From Branchiostoma floridae (lineage: Eukaryota > Chordata > Leptocardii > Amphioxiformes > Branchiostomatidae), in assembly GCF_000003815.2 (NCBI RefSeq), contig NC_049983.1, forward strand, positions 3,728,706 through 3,792,705: a stretch of 64,000 nt of DNA, in the 5' to 3' direction. A program made the translations under genes and the position numbers. Shown here piece by piece: positions 23,638-35,240 of this stretch. Numbering within the stretch: the first letter of the stretch is position 1; each line of letters begins with the position of its first letter. Under the pieces are notes generated by a model. The model had not been told where the DNA came from. It searched no databases and worked only from the letters and a program-made list of their open reading frames with translations.

Positions 23638-23868
23638 GGTGGTATCTGGGGCACCGGTGCGGCACTGCGGGGTTTGAAATATACTCAACAAAGTTCAGAG
23701 ATAAAGATTGGAATATCGTTTAAGTTTTGTGAATTTTGTTGTCTTCTGAGTCATGCTTGTACGTATTACGCGATATCTGAATTTTAAAATTAAAAATAGC
23801 ACAATATTGCCGAAGTGAACGAACCCCACAGTGCCGCACCGATGAACCAAGTGCAGTGAGATACCGCC
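23638..23868. mobile_element. Small inverted-repeat element (GGTGGTATC ends)
   Basis: 231 bp. Left end GGTGGTATC then CGGTGCGGCACTGCGGGGTT; right end, complemented, GGCGGTATCTCACTGCACTT then CGGTGCGGCACTGTGGGGTT. Flanked by AT-rich TTAATAA/TTTAATA. Fragments of the same sequence occur near 6940 and at 32846-32910. No transposase. Confidence 0.6.
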
Positions 23869-23907
23869 TTTAATAGCCCCAACTGAAGAGCAGGGGGTCC
23901 TGACTAA

Positions 23908-24223
23908 AGCTAAGGGCACAACCCTCCGTACGTGCAATTTGTCCCTACGTTTTTGTTTTTGTTTTTAAGCCACGTCCGCTACGTATTTCTGAAAACGTTC
24001 AGGCTGTACCGGGCAGGCACGTCGCCCGTACCGGCACGTACTGGGGGCAAATCCGCACCCGATGGCACACAAAGTTTTGCCTGCACGTAAAGTTCTACGT
24101 GTCTGCGTGCTCCAAAATCCGTCGGATTCCCTTTGAGTTCGTACGGAGGCGGTACTTACCACTTACGGAACCCTAAAGATTTTTGGCACGTACTTGCACG
24201 TACAGCGGGTTGTGCCCTTAGCT
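23908..24223. mobile_element. MITE with AGCTAAGGGCACAACCC terminal inverted repeats
   Basis: Left AGCTAAGGGCACAACCC (23908) and right GGGTTGTGCCCTTAGCT (ending 24223) are exact complements, with CGTACGTGCAA-type sequence inside both. It ends 14 bp from the stop codon of the dioxygenase, so it lies in that gene's 3' UTR or just past it. Superfamily unclear; PIF/Harbinger is one option. Confidence 0.75.
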
Positions 24224-24236
24224 TAAAGCAAACCAG

Positions 24237-26580
24237 CTACCCTGTTAGGTAGGTTGTCCCAATCTGCTGCAGAAGATATTCTCGTGCAGAGATCGGCTCG
24301 TACTTGTCCGACCCGTCCAGACACTTCATCTCCACGTCACTGTCGCAGTGGAAGAAGTAGGCAATGGATCTGTGCACGCGCTGTCGCTCCTCCCGGCTGT
24401 CCGGCAAAACCACACGATGCCTCTGTGGGTCAACATGTATGTAAAATAAAAAATTAACACCAGCTATTAATTTTTGGCAATGCCTAAGGGGCTGAGCCTG
24501 TTTTTTTTGTTTTTTTTTACCTCTGCCCCCCACAAAAACTGTATAGTGTGCTGACATATTCAACATGGGTCAACATTGCACATGAATAGCACAATGCTAA
24601 ACGTTCTGTCAACGCAAAGGTATACACAGATCAAGTTCTCAACGTCACTTTCTTCATGATCAAAAATAACTCAGAATTTGAACTCGTGTTAAGGACACGT
24701 GATCTTATTAGCACGTGATATTGCGGATACTTGAAGTCAGCAATTGGTCAAACGTGTACTACGTGTACATGTACGTGTAAAGTAGTATTTTACACTAAGA
24801 TGAGCCACCCTGATGAAAGAAAACAGAAATGAACAAAAAAATAGATAAAATCAAGCGTATCGTACCGTCGACTTGAGTTTGTCGGCTGACCACCTCTGTA
24901 AGGTGTCCGCAATGTTGACCACGATGGTGTCCGGGATAGGCGAGGCCGGGACGTACTCTCCGTCAACGTTCATTACCTGGGAACATAACAGGAGAGTATG
25001 GGTGGGTACCGGTGTGACAGCGATCTCGCCCCCCCGTGATCTCGCCCCCCCGGGGGCGAAACCACTAGCGATCTCGCCCCCCCGGGGCGAAATCACTAGC
25101 GATCTCGCCCTCCCCGGCTAGTGATCTCGCCCCCCTACCTCGCCCCCCTTTAGCGATTTCGCCCCCCCCCCAAAAAAAAACGGGTTTACATGACATTTTA
25201 GAAGTTGATTGGTATAAATCACAAAATGCAGTTTCAGAATGATATAAGTACACGAGTTTGATACATAACTCCATTCATAGTATCAATATTAACGTAATTA
25301 CATGGTAATAAGATAGTTGAACTTGTTTCAGACAAGGAGGGTTGGGTCCCTTGTATTCCCATTATTGCATATACCTGAGTCTTGACATAAGATGTATTTC
25401 ATTGTATTCACCTGTCCTCAAGCAACCTATATATCTCCAATATGAAGTCTCTACCATGAAGTGACCATAAAAGAACTATGTAATGTCTTTATTAATTATG
25501 CAAATATTAGGTATTAATTAGAATAACGCACATTTTGGTATATGCACCTGGCCAAGTGATATCTTCACCTCCAACATGACTGTTTTTCCTAGTATATAGG
25601 ACCTGATGCATTTACCCGTGTTTCTTAAGACTGGTACTTTACCAGTGTTTGCGTAGCATTTAGCAACAGCTATATCAACTTGCGCGTAGATAGTGTTTAT
25701 AATGAGAAACTATTATTCACGTGTGTTTTAGTTAGTGCTTTGGAAATGTTTCCAGCACAAGAAAGAAAACACTGTGACAAATTGAAAACATATAGCTGAC
25801 GTATTCCGTACCATAGACGGTGTTGATTTATACGTTCGCAGTAGCACTGTTTTTATGCCACCTCAGCTGCAAAAATGGTCTTTTTCATTTCAATGTCATG
25901 TTTGCACCGAACAATATAGTACCGACATTCGAGGTATGACATCTTACGGTACGGTAATAAGGTGCCATATAGGTACCAGGTAACACACCATATACGTTAC
26001 TCCCCAGGTGCAGTATAGTACCAGGTAGCGCACCTGTAATATGTAGTAACCAGCTGCTCTTGGGGGGGGGGCGAAAACGCTAAAGGGGGGCGAAAACGCT
26101 AGTGATCTCGCTGTCACACCTGTACCCACCCCTACAGGAGAGTATGGTTACAACTTAGGCAAGTCGTCCGACCTTTCTAACACTAAACTTTCCTGGATAA
26201 CTTTATCAACAATCAGCCTATCTCGGTAAAAACGTCTGAAAAGTTATATAAATTGATGGTAGGAATTTTGTTTTCCGCCAGAAATGTCACAATGACACAT
26301 ATTGATAGATAGTTTTGACCCAATACGGTGGTTTGAGAGTAAAGTACGATGTACTTCAATCCCGCGGACGTGCCAAGGGTAATGTAGTACCTCCGGTTGC
26401 AAAGAGAGGGTAGCCCGCCTACCCAATAGCAATAAAAAGAAGGGGCTCAAAGTTGTCGTTGACCTTCGTCTTCCCAGCCTTCATCCACATACAAAATATC
26501 ATTACAATCCATGCTGACCACAAATGTCCGGAAATACAAATTCACACGCACAGACTCACACACACACAGAAACACACACA

Positions 26581-26652
<72 letters not shown>

Positions 26653-29303
26653 CATACACACACACACACACAAAAACACTTACACATACGCACACTCCTC
26701 ACACACATACAAACACTCACACACACACACAAGGACAAACGCACGCACATACATACACACAAACACACACACACACATAAACACATGCAAACACAAACAC
26801 ACACACACAAAGGCACACGAAAAACTATGACCTCATTTTTCATGGAAGTAATCATATAAGGGAGCAAAGCATATTTACCTCGAGGCCAATGTTGTCTTGG
26901 AACACCAGCGTTAGACAGCCGAAGTCCGTGTGTTCCCCGCACCTGACTTGGTCCTTTTTGACCTCCTCCTTGACGGGAGGGTAGCGGAGGGTTCGCAGGT
27001 TGGTGCCGTTACGACCTTTTCCGACGTACTTGAACTTGTCCAGGAAACCGTTGACATCCTACATGAAAACATGCCATTTAGTTGGCATGGGAACGTATCT
27101 ACAAAGCACGAAGCCCTGGTACACACGTGAAACTTGACATACCCAGGCCTTGTCAAGGAATATACGAGGTTTAACATTTGCAAACAACTGGAGTCAGAAG
27201 AAACTAGCTCGACTGAAGGTTTCGGTGAACAGCGAGCATCGGCCGATTCCTAAAATTCGCCGACGATCCCTGAACATCGCTCGTAAATCGGATATATTAC
27301 TGTCGAAAATGTACGATCGATGTTTGCACAATGTGACAGAGTATAAATGTGCATTCACACAAGCGTGTATATCAAGTCCGTATGAGGTCCGCATCTCAAT
27401 CGGTATGTTTTAGTTTTAGGTACGCAGGCATCCGCAAGTGAGGCTCAGTACGCGTACCAGAATCTGACACAACCTGATCATGAGATGGGTATGAGGTGCG
27501 TTTTGTGCGTAATAAATACCTTATTCGGACTCGATATACGCTTGATATAAGGACCTCATACGGACTCGTGTGAATGAAACTTATTGGTTTAGAATAAGTG
27601 TTAAGCCCTAAGGTGGTTTACAAATATCTTGAGATACAAAATAACATACATCGTTCCTAACCCTCTGACTATCAGTTGCAAAAGGCGCATAGAAATCACG
27701 TGACACTTGTTATAGAAGTCCGTCATGACCGGCTGAAACTCTGGGACTTCCTCCGGGAAAGTCTGTAGGAAGAAAGAAGGAGAACCGAATTGTCACAAAA
27801 GACTTTGATTTCAGACGAAGGCAACTACAACCGTTCTTGCAGCTCAGTAAGGCCTAGAAAAAATTCTGTGTTTCCTAAAACGCCAGTGAATGATTTGGTA
27901 CTAGGTAGGGAAACGAAGAAAATGATTTTAAGGAACTATAAAGGTATTCCCATTCTGAACCTTCCACTGCACGACTCCAATGTGAGGTTTGCGAATACAA
28001 AAGCGCTTCTAGCGATCAATAAAAGAGATGCACCTGTCCTTCAGTAAGAGGCGGATGTATGTTGAAGCACTCCTTGAGGTCACCAGGGGGAGGGTTGTCT
28101 TTATCTTCCTTAGGCAACCTGCAGAGATGATAGGAGGCCACGACCGCTTGTAAAATCTAAAAACACTGAAAATACCAGATCACATAAAACCTGCTTCAAA
28201 ACAAATTCCCCAAGGAATACTCAGGTGATCCTACTACGCACGCGCGAAAATATATATATATATACCTGTACAATTATGGGAATTCTTGACGAACGGACGC
28301 ACTTGTGTGTATACTAAAGTCCGTATGAGTTGCGTATTAACATTTTTTGTCTTAGGTAAGCTTTGCGACCGAAAAAAATGACGTTTTTCTATAACTAGGC
28401 TGCCCAATTGTGGATCAAAGTTAAAAACAACCTCTTACCCGCAAACTTATCCCTGGCCAAAATATGTCAACAAAATATGTAAACTAGGAAGAAAAAAAAA
28501 ATATTCACAAAGTTTCTCTCTCGAGGGCCATCCAGCCGTGCCGTTCAGCCGTATTGTCCAGCGGCCGGGAGTATTTCTCCTTCACCGATTCAGGCAGGAA
28601 ACAGAACTCATCAAAGACATCAAAGACGTTATACACCTGGGAGAGAAAGTAGAAAAGGAAGTCAACTACGATTGAAAAAGATTAAGGGCACGCGACGTAG
28701 CAACACTTATACCTCCTTTACATTGCGTGAAAAATCGATCGAACGACGAGTCGTCGAGCTCTAAAAAAAATGACCTGTACTAATACGTCCGATGTTTTCT
28801 CGACGAGCGCGTGATTCTTTTGTGATCGTCGGCGATTTTTAGGAGTCGGCCGAAACATTTTTATAACATCAGCCAATATAGTCGCTGGTGATCTTTGAGA
28901 TGAAGTCATGTAACTTTGGACAACTTCGTACACTTGCCACCTTTCCTTGCTCACCGTCTGAACTTCGTACAGGTTCGTACACCCTAACTCCGTGCACTCC
29001 ACCCTGATACTAACCATATGTGATGATTTATGATTGTTGACGTCACTCGGAACTTCCGAAGTTTCCCGAACACTGTCTCTAGTTGCCTTTTATTTAACTT
29101 CGTACAACTTCGTACAAGCTACCTTGTACATTTACCCCATTTCTGGACATAACTCCATAAAAGATACTACCGCCCACTAACTTACCTCAGATGTTGGGAT
29201 GCCCGTATTCTTCAGGTACACGAAGCCCACAGTAGTGAAAGCCTGCATGAGTTCGTCCGTGAGCTCCGTTAGGTCAGAATCATCCACGGTCTTGTTATCC
29301 AGG
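24237..29303 (-). CDS. Isopenicillin-N-synthase-like 2-oxoglutarate/Fe(II) dioxygenase
   Basis: Seven exons on the minus strand: about 29303-29186, 28636-28509, 28118-28034, 27762-27670, 27058-26879, 24976-24866, 24422-24237 (TAG at 24239-24237). Phases agree, except that the donor at 27670 (GTCAGA) is weak. The N-terminal domain shows MQAFTTVGFVYLKNTGIP and VKEKYSRP...RHGWMALERE, as in the non-haem dioxygenase N-domain. The catalytic core has RCGEHTDFGCLTLVFQD, giving the iron ligands H-x-D, then DTIVVNIADTLQRWS, then RHRVVLP with the distal iron His and RSIAYFF with the Arg that binds 2-oxoglutarate. The end, LDGSDKYEPISAREYL, is typical of animal/fungal UPF0676-like members. Coding length is about 300 residues, 20-50 short of the family; a first exon is missing and a LINE fragment sits directly upstream. 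Likely a soluble oxidoreductase, substrate unknown. Confidence 0.88.
25001..26133. mobile_element. 1.1-kb inverted-repeat element with a 13-14-bp target duplication
   Basis: The direct repeat ACAGGAGAGTATG flanks it (24988-25000 and 26134-26146; the next base G also matches). Inside, the ends are inverted: GGTGGGTACCGGTGTGACAG on the left and, complemented, GGTGGGTACAGGTGTGACAG on the right. Both ends are followed by clusters of TCGCCCCCC / CGATCTCG motifs. The middle is AT-rich and non-coding. It sits in the intron between dioxygenase exons 24976-24866 and 27058-26879. Confidence 0.8.
26543..26815. repeat. (CA)n microsatellite in a dioxygenase intron
   Basis: About 270 bp of CA repeats with scattered interruptions. 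The Thr-His frames over it are artefacts. Confidence 0.97.
27352..27576. mobile_element. Small inverted-repeat element with CATTCACAC ends
   Basis: CATTCACAC at 27352-27360 is matched by GTGTGAATG at 27568-27576. Inside, both sides carry GTCCGTATGAGGTCC or its complement and a TATATCAAG-type motif. Located in a dioxygenase intron. No coding capacity. Confidence 0.5.
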
Positions 29304-29316
29304 CTATAGGCCACTC

Positions 29317-29853
29317 ATGTTTCCTGCAATTTATAAGACATATCTAAAACTTCAGGCCAGGAGACCACAGAAACACACGTTCGCAGCTCAAATTTCACCT
29401 TCACCTCCCTTGCTGAAGGATATACAAATATGCAAATCAAGCTTCCTTCCGCACGCTTCCCGCCTCTGGAACGAACTCTCACAGGCAACAAAGCAAGCTG
29501 GTAGTCTCAGTGTGTTTAAACGGAGGTTGGCAAACTGAACTGGCAGATTGATATTTTAGATAATATTTGTGGTTTAAATTGTATCTATTTATTATATCTA
29601 ATGTTTTAGTTTACATAGTGTATCAAGTGTGTTTAAACGGAGGTTGGCAAACTGAACTGGCAGATTGATATTTTAGATTATATTTGTGGTTTGAATTGTA
29701 TATATCGATTGTATCTAATGTTTCAGTTTGCCTAGTGTATCAATTTATACATTTATGTTTTCATGTGTGGACCAAGACACCAGCATACCGCTGCCTGTGA
29801 CCCACTTGTAGTTTACCGTCTTGCAATTTTAATAAATCAAATCAAATCAAATT
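29317..29853 (+). mobile_element. LINE fragment: C-terminal peptide and 3' tail
   Basis: 29317-29538 encodes KSSFLPHASRLWNELSQATK followed by AGSLSVFKRRL and a stop, the usual C-terminus of many non-LTR retrotransposon polyproteins. The non-coding tail ends in AATAAATCAAATCAAATCAA (29831-29852), an ATCAA-type 3' repeat. 5'-truncated. Its left edge lies about 10 bp upstream of the first visible dioxygenase exon. Confidence 0.75.
29508..29745 (+). repeat. ~119-bp tandem duplication inside the LINE tail
   Basis: GTGTGTTTAAACGGAGGTTG and the following sequence through AGTGTATCAA occur twice in a row (first from about 29509, second from about 29628), with few differences. The duplication takes in the last codons of the reading frame. 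Confidence 0.8.
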
Positions 29854-30448
29854 AATAAGTAAGTATTAAGTAAAGTAAAGCGTGATCCTAAATTGAGGTG
29901 AAGCGAGTTGCATGCTGTGCAATGCGGCTTTGTAACGGCTGACGTGATTGGCAGACCGGATAGCCCCTATGAGTGGTGATCAGTCCCACCCAGAAATAGT
30001 AAGCAAATTACAAGACGGGGATGCGCCAAGTCTCTCGCCCGGATGAATGATGTAAATCACCATATGGCTAAATACGAGACTGAGGTTCGCCTGGCCTCCG
30101 TCCGGGTGATTTGTAGGGAAAACCCCCAATAGTCCGGTTGCCAAACCCCAGATTTTGGGGTAACCTTGCAATGCGGTCCATACAATGTTTTTTTGCTGTT
30201 TCTATACCTCTGAGGTGTGCTCTATCAGAATCTGGAGTATGCCACTCTGTCATCCTTGGGGAATCCGCACAATATGCAAATTAAGGCGGCCATTAAGGAA
30301 ATTCTTGTTTTCGTCAATATCTCAGTAACCACACATGGTATCAAATTGATTTTGGTGTTTATCCCCATGTTTTGATGGGTAAAGAATCAGATTTCAGTAA
30401 TGATCACACTAATATTTTGTGGTGAATAGACATATACAAACACGGGAT

Positions 30449-30491
30449 CAAGGGACGGCCATAGCCGAAGCTAGGTACTCATTTTCACCTG
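30449..30491 (-). repeat. SINE fragment
   Basis: Complement matches CAGGTGAAAATGAGTACCTA and the CTTCGGCTA that follows in the SINE at 32927-33300. Confidence 0.6.
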
Positions 30492-31111
30492 AATGCCGTA
30501 GTGATAGTCAGGCAACCACTATCAACCCATGCATCGAAAATCTTTGCAATCGCGCAACTCTGGAGATATAGGGCCAGAAACGCCACTTTTAAACACAAAA
30601 GGCAACCTAAAATGTCAAGTTCAAAAACCAGGAGGCCCAAAACCACACCAGAGCATCCGACAACCATTTCCAACTCATGCATTAAAAAATCGTAGAATCG
30701 CGCGATTTGTTCAGGAGATATATCGCTGGAAACGCCCCTTCGACACACTCCCATGCTACTGAAAACTATACCTTCACGCCATGCAGTTTCATCCATAGCC
30801 TACCGAAGTAAATCGGAAATTTAAACATAGACGTACAGATATGCACAAGCACACAAAAAATCAACGTGCTTTTTTTTCTTTCATAGAAAATTATGCAACG
30901 AAACTCTAACAAAAAACTCATCGGAAACGTTGTGCATTGTTCCAAAAATGCAAACTTGCCGCGAATAAGCTAGTTAATATCTGACCTCCAAAAAGCTTGC
31001 TTGTGTCATCTTTGAACAAAATCTTAGTACTTTATGTAGCGTGGCAAGCATTCTATCAATTAATCGTTCGCATGCATCATTTTTGTTATGCGTGGCGGCA
31101 ACAGACAGTTC

Positions 31112-31219
31112 TAAAATGGATACTAGTACTAGTGTATTCTCACCTGTGAGGCACAAATCCGAAGGCAGTACGTCCACCAAGTTTTTTCTAAACGAAATGG
31201 AGTCAAACCTACTTGTTTG
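31112..31219 (+). CDS. Possible isolated exon, unknown protein
   Basis: From a Met at 31116 an open frame encodes MDTSTSVFSPVRHKSEGSTS then FFLNEMESNLLV and meets a strong donor, TTTG/GTAAGT, near 31219. GCGGCAACAG upstream could be an acceptor. I see no partner exon and no family. This may be chance. Confidence 0.2.
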
Positions 31220-32845
31220 GTAAGTTGTCTATGTGTTTAGTGAAGCGTTGTAAAACATAATTACATTTCCCAGGGGTGTAAATGCAATTCGTATGGAAAT
31301 GTAATGGAGGAACCTACAGAAATGATTGATTTTTAAAAGACGTGACTGCAGTGAAAACATTCGTGAAAGGTACAATGTGAGTTGTTAGGGAAATGGGAAC
31401 TATTAAATGTGCTGAAGATAAACATCCAACCTCAATCTGAACTTTTGACATACTTACATGCCATGGCCCTATTCGCTCCTTGTATAGTTGTCTGCGACCG
31501 ACAACGTCCCCTTTCTGTCATTAAAAAATCCCTCCAGTATATTTAAGTACTATTTTGTAATTAATTGTTATTCACATTTCATAATTTCACAAAACATTTC
31601 ATATTTAGTCCTTTATCATACTAGTATATTTGATGAAGTCACGTTTTTTACATTTTTAAAAGTAAGTAAGGCCACAGCCATGTAAATTTTATGGATGACA
31701 TCAGCGCGCTCATTAAATTTTGCCTGATTTCAAACAAAAAAACAATACTTTTTTCCTCTTCGGGAATGGTCAAATAGACTAAAATAGGAAAACATGTTGT
31801 GTTGTAGCCTAATAATCATATAGTTGCCACCAAGGAGGTAGCCATGACTAAAGTTGCAGAAGTGAAACTTGTTGGATAGTTGTAAAAGGGCTACTTATAT
31901 GGAGGCTATGAAATTATAACCATTGTTATGCAGTGAAATATGTAGTAATTTAGACTCGCGTACTGATCCCATATTCCTTCAAGAGATGTGAAATAAAAAC
32001 ATAATAATGCAAATATTTGACGGACATGCAGCCATTCTCTTATTGGTCAATTTTCTAATTTCCATGCTATCATTGGCCAGTTGAACTACTAATTATGATG
32101 GACAGTCTTTTGGTTGCCTCATTGGACTCGTTTTAGATCTATCACGGCCGCCGCGTGAGAAAGGTGTATATAGCATGTGTCTTACTCTAGTCTAAAGCTA
32201 ACTGCTGAGTTGAATTGCTGAGGCCTAAAGTTAACAGAGCTTTACTATAATACTTCACAATATACCCGGTCAACACAACACACCAACAACAATCCACTTT
32301 TGTCTTATCTAAACGGATGACGTGGAATCAGGTGGTACGAATTTCATTTTTTTCTGCAACAATTGGCAGACTGATTTTTGGGAAAAGAAGTTAATCCGGA
32401 CTGTGAAGGAGAAACATCAGAAGGTTGGTACGTGAGAACTGTTTCTGTAGTCATTGATTGCAAGTGGGAAGCCGTTTGCTGGGCTCGCCTATGGAATTTT
32501 GTCACACCATCATTTGAAGCAAAACAACCAATCCGGGCTGTTTCCGAAAACGAAGACTTAAACTTTATGCTAATAATATGCACAAGACATGGTGTTGAAT
32601 AATTTTTGGTACATTTTGTGTTTCTATTGCCTTTTAGGTTCGTCAACGACAGACACCCGTCAGATGTTCGGGTCCTGTTGTGACCCCGGTGGGGTCCGAT
32701 AGGGTAACGTTTGTCTCTCACAGCCCGGTGGGTCAGTCGTAGGGTCCCTGCAGCATGCCCGGCGAATGACGGTCGGGCATCAGGCAGGCTCCTGGTGGGC
32801 ATAATTATTTCGGGGATATAAAAACAAGCACTGTCTGCATTCACT

Positions 32846-33300
32846 TAGGGTGGTATATCACCGCACTTGGGGTACTGGTGTGGTACATCGGGGTTCGTTC
32901 ACTGCGGCACTGTTATTTTTGTCGCGGGTTCGAATCCGGCTGCCGTGTTACCAATCTTGTGCCCTTTACTCAGGTGAAAATGAGTACCTAGCTTCGGCTA
33001 CGGTCGTCCCTCGGATAGGACGTTAAATGGAGGTCCCGTGTTTGGGGAGAACTATACCCCAGGCACGTTAAAGAACCCGTTACACGTGCAATGGTACGGT
33101 GTGAGTGGTTCCAAACCTACAGTACCTTAGCCGCACCTAGCTTCGGCTAGGGTTGTCCCTCGGATAGGACGTTAAATGGAGGTCCCGTGTTTGGGGAGAA
33201 CTATACCCCCGGCACGTTAAAGAACCCACCACACGTGCAATGGTGCGGTGTGAGTGGTTCAAAACCTACAGTACCTTAGCCGCACCTGGGGCAATTACTG
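32846..33300 (+). mobile_element. tRNA-derived SINE with duplicated body
   Basis: A clear polymerase III B box, GGTTCGAATCC, lies at 32927-32937. The body, GGATAGGACGTTAAATGGAG through CACGTTAAAGAACCC, is a block common in invertebrate SINEs. It is present twice as 149-bp direct repeats (32986-33134 and 33135-33283). The part before the B box resembles the GGTGGTATC element at 23638 rather than a tRNA A-box half. Confidence 0.7.
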
Positions 33301-33658
33301 TCGTATTGAGGTCACCTGAGTGGCGCCGAGTGGCGCCGTCTGACCACCTGACGCAATGAAATCAGGTCTTCACCTGTCCAGGCTGATGACGTCATCGTGG
33401 CCGTAAAACCGCGGAGGATAACATGGCAATATTGGCAAGATAGAGACCTCTAGCCCCCAAATTATGGTGCCTGTCCTTTGCCTTCGCCAGGGCTCATTTT
33501 TGGCGACGCCTCAGGGGCTAGCCCAATAGTATAAAGAGCGTCCGTTTGACACGAATTCCCCTCTCCAGACATGTGTAGCTTCACCATCTCTTTTGAGGGG
33601 AATAACTCGAGAATGGGTTGACAGATCTTCATGGTATTTGGAATGTAGATAGTTTTAA

Positions 33659-34211
33659 CCTATTCAGACCGGGGTTTTTTGTTCATCCCTGGACGGGGGG
33701 GGGGAGCTTTTGTGGCCTTCCATTTCTAAGTCCTATAACTCTAAAACGACGTGCCGTAAGGCCACCAAATTTTTTAGGACATGATGTCGACATAATATGT
33801 GACAAATATTTGACGTTTGACGTTACGATGACGTAAGATGACGTAATTATGACGTCATCAATTTGATTATATTGGCCGGACCCACGAAAAAAGGTATTCT
33901 CAGAAAACTTGAAGTTATGCTACAAAAATGTAACAAGTGCAGATAACAGAATAATAATGTTTATTACGACTTGTGTTTCCAATAGCAACATCAATGACAC
34001 GAATTAAAATAAAAAAATAAAATGACGTCATGCACATCTAAGATTTGAGTTGGGCTCCGCCGGTTGAGTGAAAAAACTCCATAAAATTGTTGCCAACAAT
34101 ATTTTAGGAATACTCATTAAATTTGGTGGCTCTAGCGTAAGCCGTTCTAGCGTTATAGGACATCAAAGTTGGCGCAGGCCTCAAAAGCCCCCCCCCCCCG
34201 TCTGAATAGGT
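33659..34211. mobile_element. TTAA-family element, complete copy
   Basis: Bounded by TTAA at 33655-33658 and 34212-34215. Ends are inverted: CCTATTCAGACCGGGG on the left, ACCTATTCAGACGGGG as complement on the right. Inverted similarity reaches about 100 bp inward (CCACCAAATT blocks on both sides). The middle is rich in TGACGTCA/TGACGTAA. No coding capacity. TTAA duplication is characteristic of piggyBac-type transposition. Confidence 0.75.
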
Positions 34212-34370
34212 TTAAGAGATTTCCTTGCTATCACATGCTAATGAGGCAAATCAGGGTTTTATTTGTAATATTAATGAGGACAGTTTATAAATACACTGCA
34301 TTTCATGTTAGAATGCTCAAAAGTATGCCATATGTAACTCACAAATAGAGAAATATTAGGCTTCCTTTTA

Positions 34371-34600
34371 ACCATATCCAGACTTGGGGGGGGGGTAAAG
34401 TGTCTGCGCCAACTTTGATGTCGTATAGCTCCTAAACGGCTTGTGCTAGAACAACCAAACTTTGTGACTTTCCGAAGAATATTCTTGGCAACAATTTACA
34501 ACAAAAAAAAACGTAAGCTTATAATTTTTGGGTTGCCATGGCAACGGGTTTCTGAAAGGCAAATTCTACAAAAATCAATAATTTGGGTTTAAACAATAAA
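34371..34600. mobile_element. TTAA-family element, truncated copy
   Basis: TTAACCATATCCAGAC followed by CTGCGCCAACTTTGATGTC and GTTGCCATGGCAAC, as at one end of the copies at 33659 and 55815. Other end missing. Confidence 0.6.
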
Positions 34601-34937
34601 CAGATTTCACGTCTAAAACTTTTATTCAGTCTTTCACACAGACTGGTTTCACCACTCAGACTGGTTTCACCAGGTCACAAGCTTTGGAGAATAGCAAGAA
34701 AATCTCTATAACTTGGTTCAGGCTTGTTACAAAGGATATTCCATCAACAAATACCAACAGTTCGTCAATAAATACCAACAGTACAGCTGTTTTGTACGTA
34801 TACTAAAACAAAAGGAAGTTTGTCTATTAAAAACAGTGTTTGTACGAAACTTGCAAGAAACAGGCAACACACTTGATGCGGTCAAATTAGCAGATTTCCC
34901 TTTTCTTGAGTTTTGGCATAATGTGAGTTCATGAAAC

Positions 34938-35240
34938 TACGAAACGTACGAATGTTATGGAATGCATGTGACAAACTACTAAGAAACATACGAATTTAAT
35001 GGAATTCATACGATCCACTGCTAAGAGACATACGAATTTTATGGAATCCATGTGACAAACTACTAATAAACAAAAAAAATTAATGGAATTTATGCGAGTC
35101 GCTACTAAGAAATATACGAATTTCATGGAATGCATGTGACAAACTACTTAGAAACATACGAATTTTATGGAATGCATGCGATCCATGGCTAAGAAATATA
35201 CGAATTTTATGGAATCCATAAGACAAACTACTAAGAAACT
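34938..35240. repeat. 42-bp tandem repeat with alternating A/B units
   Basis: Seven 42-bp units in register, each with ATACGAATTTTATGGAAT-like sequence. The last part alternates: TGACAAACTAC in units 1, 3, 5 and 7, but CGATCCACTGC or CGAGTCGCTAC in units 2, 4 and 6. The array is thus an 84-bp dimeric higher-order repeat. 42 is divisible by three, so 14-residue repeats appear in some frames; I see no other sign of coding. Confidence 0.85.

Larger units (their letters stand above)
29854..32845. other. Intergenic DNA with minor repeats
   Basis: Contains a SINE piece (30449-30491) and a degenerate two-copy segment at 30498-30740 sharing CAACC...ATGCAT...AATCGCGC and GGAAACGCC-type runs. Otherwise only short frames. 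One possible exon is listed separately at 31112-31219. Confidence 0.45.

Noticed and set aside
26453-26859. Thr-His and Cys-Val rich frames on both strands
   Set aside because: Artefacts of the (CA)n microsatellite.
30068-30253. Small nuclear RNA gene near 29990-30250
   Set aside because: Compared from memory with U1, U2, U4, U5 and U6 starts; none matched.
32344-32844. 166-codon minus-strand frame
   Set aside because: Composition follows a GC-richer repeat-like stretch next to the SINE; no motif and no splice borders.
34938-35240. CRISPR-like array or coding repeat
   Set aside because: Eukaryotic context, no unique spacers between units, units directly abutting; frames differ in peptide with no other coding evidence.
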